DNA of 64,000 nucleotides from Parapristionchus giblindavisi (GCA_943737045.1 CALSFV010000032.1:62001-126000); one strand, 5' to 3'. Positions 1-13,063 are shown, counted from the first letter of the stretch. Numbers and translations: made by a program. Notes: a model not told the origin generated them from the sequence alone.

Positions 1-309
1 ATAAGCTTTCACCGCGGCCACAATAACCAAAGTACGAAAGTAACTTTCACGCTGATAAGATCAAAACAGATTATGAGATACAAAAATTACAACGATGCCT
101 ATCGTGTCATATACCCCGTGAAATAGCAGAAAATTCTGAATAACATACACCTCTTCGCATGTTGAAAGTAGTCAAACTGGCCGAACTAAAAAATTATCTT
201 TATTTACTCTGTGAATTTCGGAACAAAACAATTCATGACAAGACAGTCTTTCAACAATACCCCCTGTTGTCATATACCATTTGAAAGAGCACGAAATTCT
301 GATTAAGGC

Positions 310-640
310 AAGCCTCAGCTCACGTCGAACTATAAGCTTTCACCGCGGCCACAATAACCAAAGTACGAAAGTAACTTTCACGCTGATAAGATCAAAACAG
401 ATTATGAGATACAAAAATTACAACGATGCCTATCGTGTCATATACCCCGTGAAATAGCTGAAAATTCTGAATAACATACACCTCTTCGCATGTTGAAAGT
501 GGTCAAACTGGCCGAACTAAAAAATTATCTTTATTTACTCTGTGAATTTCGGTACAAAACAATTCATGACAAGACAGTCTTTCAACAATACCCCCTGTTG
601 TCATATACCATTTGAAAGAGCACGAAATTCTGATTAAGGC
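310..640. repeat. Representative 331-bp satellite monomer
   Basis: One full 331-bp period, used as reference. It contains a near-palindrome GAAAGTAACTTTC, a SacII-like CCGCGG and a HindIII-like AAGCTT. It also contains two related segments, each starting TGTCATATACC and followed by a GAAAGAGCA-AAATTCTGA-like stretch. These lie 168 bp apart in one direction and 163 bp in the other, so the monomer appears to be an old dimer of a unit of about 165 bp. No RNA gene or protein domain is recognisable in it. Confidence 0.93.
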
Positions 641-2809
641 AAGCCTCAGCTCACGTCGAACTATAAGCTTTCACCGCGGCCACAATAACCAAAGTACGAA
701 AGTAACTTTCACGCTGATAAGATCTAAACAGCTTATGAGATACAAAAACTACTACGATGCCTATCGTGTCATATACCCCGTGAAAGAGCAGAAAATTCTG
801 AATAACAACCACCTCTTCGCATGTTGAAAGTGGTCAAACTGGCCGAACTAAAAAATTATCTTTCATTACATTGTGAATTTCGGTACAAAACAATTCACGA
901 CAAGACAGATTTTCAACAATACCCCCTGTTGTCATATACCATTTGAAAGAGCACGAAATTCTGATTAAGGCAAGCCTCAGCTCACGTCGAACTATAAGCT
1001 TTCACCGCGGCCACAATAACCAAAGTACGAAAGTAACTTTCACGCTGATAAGATCAAAACAGATTATGAGATACAAAAATTACAACGATGCCTATCGTGT
1101 CATATACCCCGTGAAATAGCAGAAAATTCTGAATAACATACACCTCTTCGCATGTTGAAAGTGGTCAAACTGGCCGAACTAAAAAATTATCTTTATTTAC
1201 TCTGTGAATTTCGGTACAAAACAATTCATGACAAGACAGTCTTTCAACAATACCCCCTGTTGTCATATACCATTTGAAAGAGCACGAAATTCTGATTAAG
1301 GCAAGCCTCAGCTCACGTCGAACTATAAGCTTTCACCGCGGCCACAATAACCAAAGTACGAAAGTAACTTTCACGCTGATAAGATCAAAACAGATTATGA
1401 GATACAAAAATTACAACGATGCCTATCGTGTCATATACCCCGTGAAATAGCAGAAAATTCTGAATAACATACACCTCTTCGCATGTTGAAAGTAGTCAAA
1501 CTGGCCGAACTAAAAAATTATCTTTATTTACTCTGTGAATTTCGGAACAAAACAATTCATGACAAGACAGTCTTTCAACAATACCCCCTGTTGTCATATA
1601 CCATTTGAAAGAGCACGAAATTCTGATTAAGGCAAGCCTCAGCTCACGTCGAACTATAAGTTTTCAATGCGGCCACAATGACCAAAGTACGAAAGTAACT
1701 TTCACGCTGATAAGATCAAAACAGCTTATGAGAATCAAAAACTAAAACGATGTCTATCGTGTCATATACCCCGTGAAAGAGCAGAAAATTCTGAATAACA
1801 TACACCTCTTCGCATGTTGAAAGTGGTCAAACTGGCCGAACTAAAATATTATCTTTATTTACTCTGTGAATTTCGGTACAAAACAATTCATGACAAGACA
1901 GTTTTTCAACAATACCCCCTGTTGTCATATACCATTTGAAAGAGCACGAAATTCTGATTAAGGCAAGCCTCAGCTCACGTCGAACTATAAGCTTTCACCG
2001 CGGCCACAATAACCAAAGTACGAAAGTAACTTTCACGCTGATAAGATCAAAGCAGATTATGAGATACAAAAATTACAACGATGCCTATCGTGTCATATAC
2101 CCCGTGAAATAGCAGAAAATTCTGAATAACATACACCTCTTCGCATGTTGAAAGTAGTCAAACTGGCCGAACTAAAAAATTATCTTTATTTACTCTGTGA
2201 ATTTCGGTACAAAACAATTCATGACAAGACAGTCTTTCAACAATACCCCCTGTTGTCATATACCATTTGAAAGAGCACGAAATTCTGATTAAGGCAAGCC
2301 TCAGCTCACGTCGAACTATAAGTTTTCAACGCGGCCACAATGACCAAAGTACGAAAGTAACTTTCACGCTGATAAGATCAAAACAGATTATGAGATACAA
2401 AAATTACAACGATGCCTATCGTGTCATATACCCCGTGAAATAGCAGAAAATTCTGAATAACATACACCTCTTCGCATGTTGAAAGTGGTCAAACTGGCCG
2501 AACTAAAAAATTATCTTTATTTACTCTGTGAATTTCGGTACAAAACAATTCATGACAAGACAGTTTTTCAACAATACCCCCTGTTGTCATATACCACTTG
2601 AAAGAGCACAAAATTCTGATTAAGGCAAGCCTCAGCTCACGTCGAACTATAAGCTTTCATCGCGGCCACAATGACCAAAGTACGAAAGTAACTTTCACGC
2701 TGATAAGATCTAAACAGCTTATGAGATACAAAAACTACTACGATGCCTATCGTGTCATATACCCCGTGAAAGAGCAGAAAATTATGAATAACAACCACCT
2801 CTTCGCATG

Positions 2810-5455
2810 TTGAAAGTGGTCAAACTGGCCGAACTAAAAAATTATCTTTATTTACTCTGTGAATTTCGGTACAAAACAATTCATGACAAGACAGTCTTTC
2901 AACAATACCCCCTGTTGTCATATACCATTTGAAAGAGCACGAAATTCTGATTAAGGCAAGCCTCAGCTCACGTCGAACTATAAGCTTTCACCGCGGCCAC
3001 AATAACCAAAGTACGAAAGTAACTTTCACGCTGATAAGATCAAAACAGATTATGAGATACAAAAATTACAACGATGCCTATCGTGTCATATACCCCGTGA
3101 AATAGCTGAAAATTCTGAATAACATACACCTCTTCGCATGTTGAAAGTGGTCAAACTGGCCGAACTAAAAAATTATCTTTATTTACTCTGTGAATTTCGG
3201 TACAAAACAATTCATGACAAGACAGTCTTTCAACAATACCCCCTGTTGTCATATACCATTTGAAAGAGCACGAAATTCTGATTAAGGCAAGCCTCAGCTC
3301 ACGTCGAACTATAAGCTTTCACCGCTGCCACAATAACCAAAGTACGAAAGTAACTTTCACGCTGATAAGATCAAAACAGATTATGAGATACAAAAATTAC
3401 AACGATGCCTATCGTGTCATATACCCCGTGAAATAGCAGAAAATTCTGAATAACATACACCTCTTCGCATGTTGAAAGTAGTCAAACTGGCCGAACTAAA
3501 AAATTATCTTTATTTACTTTGTGAATTTCGGAACAAAACAATTCATGACAAGACAGTCTTTCAACAATACCCCCTGTTGTCATATACCATTTGAAAGAGC
3601 ACGAAATTCTGATTAAGGCAAGCCTCAGCTCACGTCGAACTATAAGTTTTCAACGCGGCCACAATGACCAAAGTACGAAAGTAACTTTCACGATGATAAG
3701 ATCAAAACAGCTTATGAGAATCAAAAACTAAAACGATGTCTATTGTATCATATACCCCGTGAAAGAGCAGAAAATTCTGAATAACAACCACCTCTTCGCA
3801 TGTTGAAAGTGGTCAAACTGGCCGAACTAAAAAATTATCTTTATTTACTCTGTGAATTTCGGTACAAAACAATTCATGACAAGACAGTCTTTCAACAATA
3901 CCCCCTGTTGTCATATACCATTGAAAGAGCACGAAATTCTGATTAAGGCAAGCCTCAGCTCACGTCGAACTATAAGCTTTCACCGCGGCCACAATAACCA
4001 AAGTACGAAAGTAACTTTCACGCTGATAAGATCAAAACAGATTATGAGATACAAAAATTACAACGATGCCTATCGTGTCATATACCCCGTGAAATAGCTG
4101 AAAATTCTGAATAACATACACCTCTTCGCATGTTGAAAGTGGTCAAACTGGCCGAACTAAAAAATTATCTTTATTTACTCTGTGAATTTCGGTACAAAAC
4201 AATTCATGACAAGACAGTCTTTCAACAATACCCCCTGTTGTCATATACCATTTGAAAGAGCACGAAATTCTGATTAAGGCAAGCCTCAGCTCACGTCGAA
4301 CTATAAGCTTTCACCGCGGCCACAATAACCAAAGTACGAAAGTAACTTTCACGCTGATAAGATCAAAACAGATTATGAGATACAAAAATTACAACGATGC
4401 CTATCGTGTCATATACCCCGTGAAATAGCTGAAAATTCTGAATAACATACACCTCTTCGCATGTTGAAAGTGGTCAAACTGGCCGAACTAAAAAATTATC
4501 TTTATTTACTCTGTGAATTTCGGTACAAAACAATTCATGACAAGACAGTCTTTCAACAATACCCCCTGTTGTCATATACCATTTGAAAGAGCACGAAATT
4601 CTGATTAAGGCAAGCCTCAGCTCACGTCGAACTATAAGCTTTCACCGCTGCCACAATAACCAAAGTACGAAAGTAACTTTCACGCTGATAAGATCAAAAC
4701 AGATTATGAGATACAAAAATTACAACGATGCCTATCGTGTCATATACCCCGTGAAATAGCAGAAAATTCTGAATAACATACACCTCTTCGCATGTTGAAA
4801 GTAGTCAAACTGGCCGAACTAAAAAATTATCTTTATTTACTTTGTGAATTTCGGAACAAAACAATTCATGACAAGACAGTCTTTCAACAATACCCCCTGT
4901 TGTCATATACCATTTGAAAGAGCACGAAATTCTGATTAAGGCAAGCCTCAGCTCACGTCGAACTATAAGTTTTCAACGCGGCCACAATGACCAAAGTACG
5001 AAAGTAACTTTCACGCTGATAAGATCAAAACAGCTTATGAGAATCAAAAACTAAAACGATGTCTATTGTATCATATACCCCGTGAAAGAGCAGAAAATTC
5101 TGAATAACAACCACCTCTTCGCATGTTGAAAGTGGTCAAACTGGCCGAACTAAAAAATTATCTTTATTTACTCTGTGAATTTCGGTACAAAACAATTCAT
5201 GACAAGACAGTCTTTCAACAATACCCCCTGTTGTCATATACCATTGAAAGAGCACGAAATTCTGATTAAGGCAAGCCTCAGCTCACGTCGAACTATAAGC
5301 TTTCACCGCGGCCACAATAACCAAAGTACGAAAGTAACTTTCACGCTGATAAGATCAAAACAGATTATGAGATACAAAAATTACAACGATGCCTATCGTG
5401 TCATATACCCCGTGAAATAGCTGAAAATTCTGAATAACATACACCTCTTCGCATG
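2810..5455. repeat. 1323-bp higher-order repeat, two adjacent copies
   Basis: Four-monomer unit repeated directly with a period of 1323 bp. Private variants recur at that spacing. These are ACCGCTGCC (near 3324 and 4647), GTGAAATAGCTG (near 3102, 4425) and a one-base deletion giving ACCATTGAAAGAGC (near 3919, 5242). 1323 equals four 331-bp monomers minus one base. The edges are approximate. One difference between copies is GATGATAAG near 3690 against GCTGATAAG in the second copy. Confidence 0.85.
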
Positions 5456-5613
5456 TTGAAAGTGGTCAAACTGGCCGAACTAAAAAATTATCTTTATTTA
5501 CTCTGTGAATTTCGGTACAAAACAATTCATGACAAGACAGTCTTTCAACAATACCCCCTGTTGTCATATACCATTTGAAAGAGCACGAAATTCTGATTAA
5601 GGCAAGCCTCAGC

Positions 5614-6945
5614 TCACGTCGAACTATAAGCTTTCACCGCGGCCACAATAACCAAAGTACGAAAGTAACTTTCACGCTGATAAGATCAAAACAGATTATG
5701 AGATACAAAAATTACAACGATGCCTATCGTGTCATATACCCCGTGAAATAGCAGAAAATTCTGAATAACATACACCTCTTCGCATGTTGAAAGTGGTCAA
5801 ACTGGCCAAACTAAAAAGTTATCTTTCATTACATTGTGAATTTCGGTACAAAACAATTCATGACAAGACAGTTTTTCAATAATACCCCCTGTTGTCATAT
5901 ACCACTTGAAAGAGCACAAAATTCTGATTAAGGCAAGCCTCAGCTCACGTCGAACTATAAGCTTTCAACGCGGCCACAATGACCAAAGTACGAAAGTAAC
6001 TTTCACGCTTTTAAGATCTAAACAGCTTATGAGATACAAAAATTACAGCGATGCCTATCGTGTCATATACCCCGTGAAAGAGCAGAAAATTCTGAATAAC
6101 ATACACCTTTTCGCATGTTGAAAGTGGTCAAACTGGCCGAACTAAACAATTATCTTTCATTACTCTGTGAATTTCGGTACAAAACAATTCATGCATGACA
6201 AGACAGATTTTCAACAATACCCCCTGTTGTCATATATTATTTGAAAGAGCACAATATTCTGATTAAGGCAAGCCTCAGCTCACGTCGAACTATAAGCTTT
6301 CACCGCGGCCACAATAACCAAAGTACGAAAGTAACTTTCACGCTGATAAGATCAAAACAGATTATGAGATACAAAAATTACAACGATGCCTATCGTGTCA
6401 TATACCCCGTGAAATAGCAGAAAATTCTGAATAACATACACCTCTTCGCATGTTGAAAGTGGTCAAACTGGCCAAACTAAAAAGTTATCTTTCATTACAT
6501 TGTGAATTTCGGTACAAAACAATTCATGACAAGACAGTTTTTCAATAATACCCCCTGTTGTCATATACCACTTGAAAGAGCACAAAATTCTGATTAAGGC
6601 AAGCCTCAGCTCACGTCGAACTATAAGCTTTCAACGCGGCCACAATGACCAAAGTACGAAAGTAACTTTCACGCTTTTAAGATCTAAACAGCTTATGAGA
6701 TACAAAAATTACAGCGATGCCTATCGTGTCATATACCCCGTGAAAGAGCAGAAAATTCTGAATAACATACACCTTTTCGCATGTTGAAAGTGGTCAAACT
6801 GGCCGAACTAAACAATTATCTTTCATTACTCTGTGAATTTCGGTACAAAACAATTCATGCATGACAAGACAGATTTTCAACAATACCCCCTGTTGTCATA
6901 TATTATTTGAAAGAGCACAATATTCTGATTAAGGCAAGCCTCAGC
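5614..6945. repeat. 666-bp dimeric higher-order repeat, two copies
   Basis: Two tandem copies of a two-monomer unit (331 + 335 bp). Diagnostic variants GGCCAAACTAAAAAGTTATC (near 5805 and 6471) and a four-base expansion CATGCATGAC (6190 and 6856) recur 666 bp apart. The four extra bases explain the 335-bp monomer. Edges are approximate. Confidence 0.85.
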
Positions 6946-7778
6946 TCACGTCGAACTATAAGCTTTCAACGCGGCCACAATGACCAAAGTACGAAAGTAA
7001 CTTTCACGCTGATAAGATCTAAACAGCTTATGAGAATCAAAAACTACAACTATGCCTATCGTGTCATATACCCCGTGAAAGAGCAGAAAATTCTGAATAA
7101 CATACACCTCTTCGCATGTTGAAAGTGGTCAAACTGGCCGAACTAAAAAATTATCTTTATTTACTCTGTGAATTTCGGTACAAAACAATTCATGACAAGA
7201 CAGTCTTTCAACAATACCCCCTGTTGTCATATACCATTTGAAAGAGCACGAAATTCTGATTAAGGCAAGCCTCAGCTCACGTCGAACTATAAGTTTTCAA
7301 CGCGGCCACAATGACCAAAGTACGAAAGTAACTTTCACGCTGATAAGATCAAAACAGCTTATGAGATACAAAAACTACTACGATGCCTATCGTGTCATAT
7401 ACCCCGTGAAAGAGCAGAAAATTCTGAATAACAACCACCTCTTCGCATGTTGAAAGTGGTCAAACTGGCCGAACTAAAAAATTATCTTTCATTACATTGT
7501 GAATTTCGGTACAAAACAATTCACGACAAGACAGATTTTCAACAATACCCCCCTGTTGTCATATACCATTTGAAAGAGCACAAAATTCTGATTAAGGCAA
7601 GCCTCAGCTCACGTCGAACTATAAGCTTTCAACGCGGCCACAATGACCAAAGTACGAAAGTAACTTTCACGCTGATAAGATCAAAACAGCTTATGAGATA
7701 CAAAAATTACAACGATGCCTATCGTGTCATATACCCCGTGAAAGAGCAGAAAATTCTGAATAACATACACCTTTTCGC

Positions 7779-7979
7779 ATGTTGAAAGTGGTCAAACTGG
7801 CCGAACTAAACAATTATCTTTCATTACTCAGTGAATTTCGGTTTCAACGCATCCACAATGACCAAAGTAAGAAAGTAACTTTCAAAACAGCTTATGAGAA
7901 TCAAAAACTAAAACAATGCCTATTGTATCATATACCCCGTGAAAGAGCAGAAAATTCTGAATAACATACACCTCTTCGC
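7779..7979. repeat. First 201-bp short satellite monomer
   Basis: First appearance of the short monomer. Compared with the 331-bp type it lacks 116 bp between GAATTTCGGT and TTCAACGC, and 14 bp between AACTTTC and AAAACAG. 331-116-14 = 201. The remaining sequence is collinear with the long monomer and keeps the GAAAGTAACTTTC dyad. About 55 monomers of this type occur from here to about 59630. Confidence 0.93.
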
Positions 7980-10039
7980 ATGTTGAAAGTAGTCAAACTG
8001 GCTGAACTAAAAAATTATCTTTATTTACTCTGTGAATTTCGGTACAAAACAATTCATGACAAGACAGTTTTTCAACAATACCCCCTGTTGTCATATACCA
8101 TTTGAAAGAGCACAAAATTCTGATTAAGGCAAGCCTCAGCTCACGTCGAACTATAAGCTTTCATCGCGGCCACAATGACCAAAGTACGAAAGTAACTTTC
8201 ACGCTGATAAGATCTAAACAGCTTATGAGATACAAAAACTACTACGATGCCTATCGTGTCATATACCCCGTGAAAGAGCAGAAAATTCTGAATAACAACC
8301 ACCTCTTCGCATGTTGAAAGTGGTCAAACTGGCCGAACTAAAAAAATTATCTTTCATTACATTGTGAATTTCGGTACAAAACAATTCATGACAAGACAGA
8401 TTTTCAACAATACCCCCTGTTGTCATATACCATTTGAAAGAGCACGAAATTCTGATTAAGGCAAGCCTCAGCTCACGTCGAACTATAAGCTTTCACCGCG
8501 GCCACAATAACCAAAGTACGAAAGTAACTTTCACGCTGATAAGATCAAAACAGATTATGAGATACAAAAATTACAACGATGCCTATCGTGTCATATACCC
8601 CGTGAAATAGCAGAAAATTCTGAATAACATACACCTCTTCGCATGTTGAAAGTGGTCAAACTGGCCGAACTAAAAAATTATCTTTATTTACTCTGTGAAT
8701 TTCGGTTTCAACGCATCCACAATGACCAAAGTACGAAAGTAACTTTCAAAACAGCTTATGAGAATCAAAAACTAAAACGATGCCTATCGTGTCATATACC
8801 CCGTGAAAGAGCAGAAAATTCTGAATAACATACACCTCTTCGCATGTTGAAAGTGGTCAAACTGGCCGAACTAAAAAATTATCTTTCATTACTTTGTGAA
8901 TTTTGGTACAAAACAATTCATGACAAGACAGATTTTCAACAATACCCCTATTGTCATATACCATTTGAAAGAGCAAAAAATTCTGATTAAGGCAAGCCTC
9001 AGCTCACGTCGAACTATAAGCTTTCAACGCGGCCACAATGACCAAAGTACGAAAGTAACTTTCACGCTGATAAGATCAAAACAGCTTATGAGAATCAAAA
9101 ACTACAACGATGCCTATCGTGTCATATACCCCGTGAAAGAGCAGAAAATTCTGAATAACGTACACCTTTTCGCATGTTTAAAGTGGTCAAACTGGCCGAA
9201 CTAAACAATTATCTTTCATTACTCTGTGAATTTCGGTTTCAACGCATCCACAATGACCAAAGTACGAAAGTAACTTTCAAAACAGCTTATGAGAATCAAA
9301 AACTAAAACGATGCCTATCGTGTCATATACCCCGTGAAAGAGCAGAAAATTCTGAATAACATACACCTCTTCGCATGTTGAAAGTGGTCAAACTGGCCGA
9401 ACTAAAAAAATATCTTTCATTACTTTGTGAATTTCGGTACAAAACAATTCATGACAAGACAGATTTTCAACAATACCCCTATTGTCATATACCATTTGAA
9501 AGAGCACAAAATTCTGATTAAGGCAAGCCTCAGCTCACGTCGAACTATAAGCTTTCAACGCGGCCACAATGACCAAAGTACGAAAGTAACTTTCACGCTT
9601 TTAAGATCTAAACAGCTTATGAGATACAAAAATTACAGCGATGCCTATCGTGTCATATACCCCGTGAAAGAGCAGAAAATTCTGAATAACAAACACCTCT
9701 TCGCATGTTGAAAGTGGTCAAACTGGCCGAACTAAACAATTATCTTTCATTACTCTTTGAATTTCGGTACAAAACAATTCATGCATGACAAGACAGATTT
9801 TCAACAATACCCCCTGTTGTCATATATTATTTGAAAGAGCACAATATTCTGATTAAGGCAAGCCTCAGCTCACGTCGAACTATAAGCTTTCAACGCGGCC
9901 ACAATGACCAAAGTACGAAAGTAACTTTCACGCTGATAAGATCTAAACAGCTTATGAGAATCAAAAACTACAACGATGCCTATCGTGTCATATACCCCGT
10001 GAAAGAGCAGAAAATTCTGAATAACATACACCTCTTCGC

Positions 10040-10234
10040 ATGTTGAAAGTGGTCAAACTGGCCGAACTAAAAAATTATCTTTATTTACTCTGTGAATTTC
10101 GGTACAAAACAATTCATGACAAAGCCGAACTAAACAATTATCTTTCATTACTCTGTGAATTTCGGTTTCAACGCATCCACAATGACCAAAGTACGAAAGT
10201 AACTTTCAAAACAGCTTATGAGAATCAAAACTAA
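10040..10234. repeat. Chimeric monomer junction (331-type fused to 201-type)
   Basis: A 331-type monomer is cut short after TTCATGACAA (near 10122) and joins directly to GCCGAACTAAACAATTATC of a 201-type monomer. The usual AGACAG... continuation, the rest of that long monomer and the start of the next are missing. This looks like an unequal crossover or deletion junction. Confidence 0.8.
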
Positions 10235-12310
10235 AACGATGCCTATCGTGTCATATACCCCGTGAAAGAGCAGAAAATTCTGAATAACATACACCTCTTC
10301 GCATGATGAAAGTGGTCAAACTGGCCGAACTAAAAAATTATCTTTATTTACTCTGTGAATTTCGGTACAAAACAATTCATGACAAGACAGTCTTTCAACA
10401 ATACCCCCTGTTGTCATATACCATTTGAAAGAGCACGAAATTCTGATTAAGGCAAGCCTCAGCTCACGTCGAACTATAAGCTTTCACCGCGGCCACAATA
10501 ACCAAAGTACGAAAGTAACTTTCACGATGATAAGATCAAAACAGATTATGAGATACAAAAATTACAACGATGCCTATCGTGTCATATACCCCGTGAAATA
10601 GCAGAAAAATCTGAATAACATACACCTCTTCGCATGTTGAAAGTGGTCAAACTGGCCGAACTAAAAAATTATCTTTCATTACTTTGTGAATTTTGGTACA
10701 AAACAATTCATGACAAGACAGATTTTCAACAATACCCCTATTGTCATATACCATTTGAAAGAGCAAAAAATTCTGATTAAGGCAAGCCTCAGCTCACGTC
10801 GAACTATAAGCTTTCAACGCGGCCACAATGACCAAAGTACGAAAGTAACTTTCACGCTGATAAGATCAAAACAGCTTATGAGAATCAAAAACTACAACGA
10901 TGCCTATCGTGTCATATACCCCGTGAAAGAGCAGAAAATTCTGAATAACGTACACCTTTTCGCATGTTTAAAGTGGTCAAACTGGCCGAACTAAACAATT
11001 ATCTTTCATTACTCTGTGAATTTCGGTTTCAACGCATCCACAATGACCAAAGTACGAAAGTATCTTTCAAAACAGCTTATGAGAATCAAAAACTAAAACG
11101 ATGCCTATCGTGTCATATACCCCGTGAAAGAGCAGGAAATTCTGAATAACATACACCTCTTCGCATGTTGAAAGTGGTCAAACTGGCCGAACTAAAAAAT
11201 TATCTTTCATTACTTTGTGAATTTCGGTACAAAACAATTCATGACAAGACAGATTTTCAACAATACCCCCTGTTGTCATATACCATTTGAAAGAGCACGA
11301 AATTCTGATTAAGGCAAGCCTCAGCTCACGTCGAACTATAAACTTTCACCGCGGCCACAATAACCAAAGTACGAAAGTAACTTTCACGCTGATAAGATCA
11401 AAACAGATTATGAGATACAAAAATTACAACGATGCCTATCGTGTCATATACCCCGTGAAATAGCAGAAAATTCTGAATAACATACACCTCTTCGCATGAT
11501 GAAAGTGGTCAAACTGGCCGAACTAAAAAATTATCTTTATTTACTCTGTGAATTTCGGTACAAAACAATTCATGACAAGACAGTCTTTCAACAATACCCC
11601 CTGTTGTCATATATCATTTGAAAGAGCACGAAATTCTGATTAAGGCAAGCCTCAGCTCACGTCGAACTATAAGCTTTCACCGCGGCCACAATAACCAAAG
11701 TACGAAAGTAACTTTCACGATGATAAGATCAAAACAGATTATGAGATACAAAAATTACAACGATGCCCATCGTGTCATATACCCCGTGAAATAGCAGAAA
11801 ATTCTGAATAACATACACCTCTTCGCATGATGAAAGTGGTCAAACTGGCCGAACTAAAAAATTATCTTTATTTACTCTGTGAATTTCGGTACAAAACAAT
11901 TCATGACAAGACAGTCTTTCAACAATACCCCCTGTTGTCATATATCATTTGAAAGAGCACGAAATTCTGATTAAGGCAAGCCTCAGCTCACGTCGAACTA
12001 TAAGCTTTCACCGCGGCCACAATAACCAAAGTACGAAAGTAACTTTCACGATGATAAGATCAAAACAGATTATGAGATACAAAAATTACAACGATGCCCA
12101 TCGTGTCATATACCCCGTGAAATAGCAGAAAATTCTGAATAACATACACCTCTTCGCATGATGAAAGTGGTCAAACTGGCCGAACTAAAAAATTATCTTT
12201 ATTTACTCTGTGAATTTCGGTACAAAACAATTCATGACAAGACAGTCTTTCAACAATACCCCCTGTTGTCATATACCATTTGAAAGAGCACGAAATTCTG
12301 ATTAACAAGG

Positions 12311-13063
12311 GAGGGAAAATTTAATAAGGATGACCCTCCTGTCCCACTGCAAATAGCAGTGGATAAAATAGTTAGATGGGCTAATGATTGGCAATTGCCT
12401 CTCGCATCTCACAAATGCACCACCCTACATCTTGGAAGAGCGAACCCAAAACGGAACTATATGATCGAAAATGCAATACTGAATAAAAAGGAAGTAGTTA
12501 AAGACCTTGGTTTTGTTATCCAGAAAACTTTAACATTTTCCGACCATTGCAGAGCTATTTCAATAAAAGCAAAGTCTGCTTGCCACATACTAATGCGAGC
12601 ACTGCGGACTAAAAAGCCTGAAATTCTCCTCAAAGCATTCTCGATCTACATTCGCCCCATCCTTGAAAGTGCTTCAACAGTCTTTAATCCCTATCATTAA
12701 AAGGATATTAAAATCCTCGAAAAAGTTCAGAATTACTTTACCAGAAGAGTATTCGCACGTTGCTATGGTTATACATGGGAGAATATGCCTGGAGCACCTG
12801 AGCGTAATACAAAACTTAAACTGGAAACGCTAGAAAAACGTAGACTAAATATAGACGTTAGAACTTCCCTCAAACTTCTCAGAGGCAAGTTCAAAATTTC
12901 GAACAAGAAATCCCATTATTTCAATACCTATATAACCAGAAATGGGATAAATTTCAATAATCCCGGGTCACGGTTCCAATATAGGCACTACAGTTTCTTC
13001 GCTAGGGCGGCACGTTTACTATCACTACCCGAAAATAGGATCGACTTCTCGATCCCAGACTGA
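12311..13063 (+). pseudogene. CR1-like non-LTR reverse transcriptase C-terminal fragment, copy 1 (interrupted)
   Basis: The frame is open from the left junction and reads LQIAVDKIVRWANDWQLP, followed by KCTTLHLG, VKDLGFVIQ..., IYIRPILESAS and LEKVQNYFTRRV. These are the conserved stretches downstream of the YADD catalytic motif in CR1/Jockey-type reverse transcriptases. The endonuclease and the catalytic part of the RT are absent, as expected of a 5'-truncated LINE. An in-frame TAA at 12698-12700 interrupts it; at this place copy 2 reads CAGAAA where this copy has CATTAA. The frame then continues to TGA at 13061-13063. It is non-functional. There is no known host role, and an apparent GTG start at 12359 is only where a gene caller would begin. 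Confidence 0.85.

Larger units (their letters stand above)
1..12305. repeat. Satellite array block 1 (331-bp monomers, then mixed 331/201)
   Basis: Head-to-tail tandem repeats. The marker AAGGCAAGCCTCAGC recurs every 331 bp (its GGC ends at 309, 640, 971, 1302). Bases 1-7778 contain only 331-bp-type monomers (330-335 bp). The first short 201-bp monomer begins near 7779, with others near 8643, 9174, 10116 and 10964. Monomers differ by scattered substitutions (TTCACCGCGGCC or TTCAACGCGGCC; GTGAAATAGCAG or GTGAAAGAGCAG). All repeats lie in the same orientation. Short ORFs starting at the same monomer position recur here but are interrupted differently in different copies, so I see no coding gene. 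The right edge is the TAA target duplication of a MITE. Confidence 0.98.

Noticed and set aside
310..730. RNA polymerase III promoter (A box TGGTCAAACTG and B box GATCAAAAC)
   Set aside because: Both short words fit the loose consensus, but in the right order they are more than 200 bp apart. The B-like word is lost in 201-bp monomers and altered in many others, so chance is the better explanation.
1..12305. Nematode telomere repeat (TTAGGC), because the satellite contains TTAAGGC
   Set aside because: It has one extra A, occurs once per monomer and never in tandem.
1..12305. CENP-B box in the satellite
   Set aside because: Only fragments such as CTTCG occur. I found no sequence fitting NTTCGNNNNANNCGGGN on either strand in the reference monomer.
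12359..13063. Functional reverse transcriptase gene
   Set aside because: Only the part downstream of the catalytic motif is present; it is a 5'-truncated LINE end, broken in copy 1.
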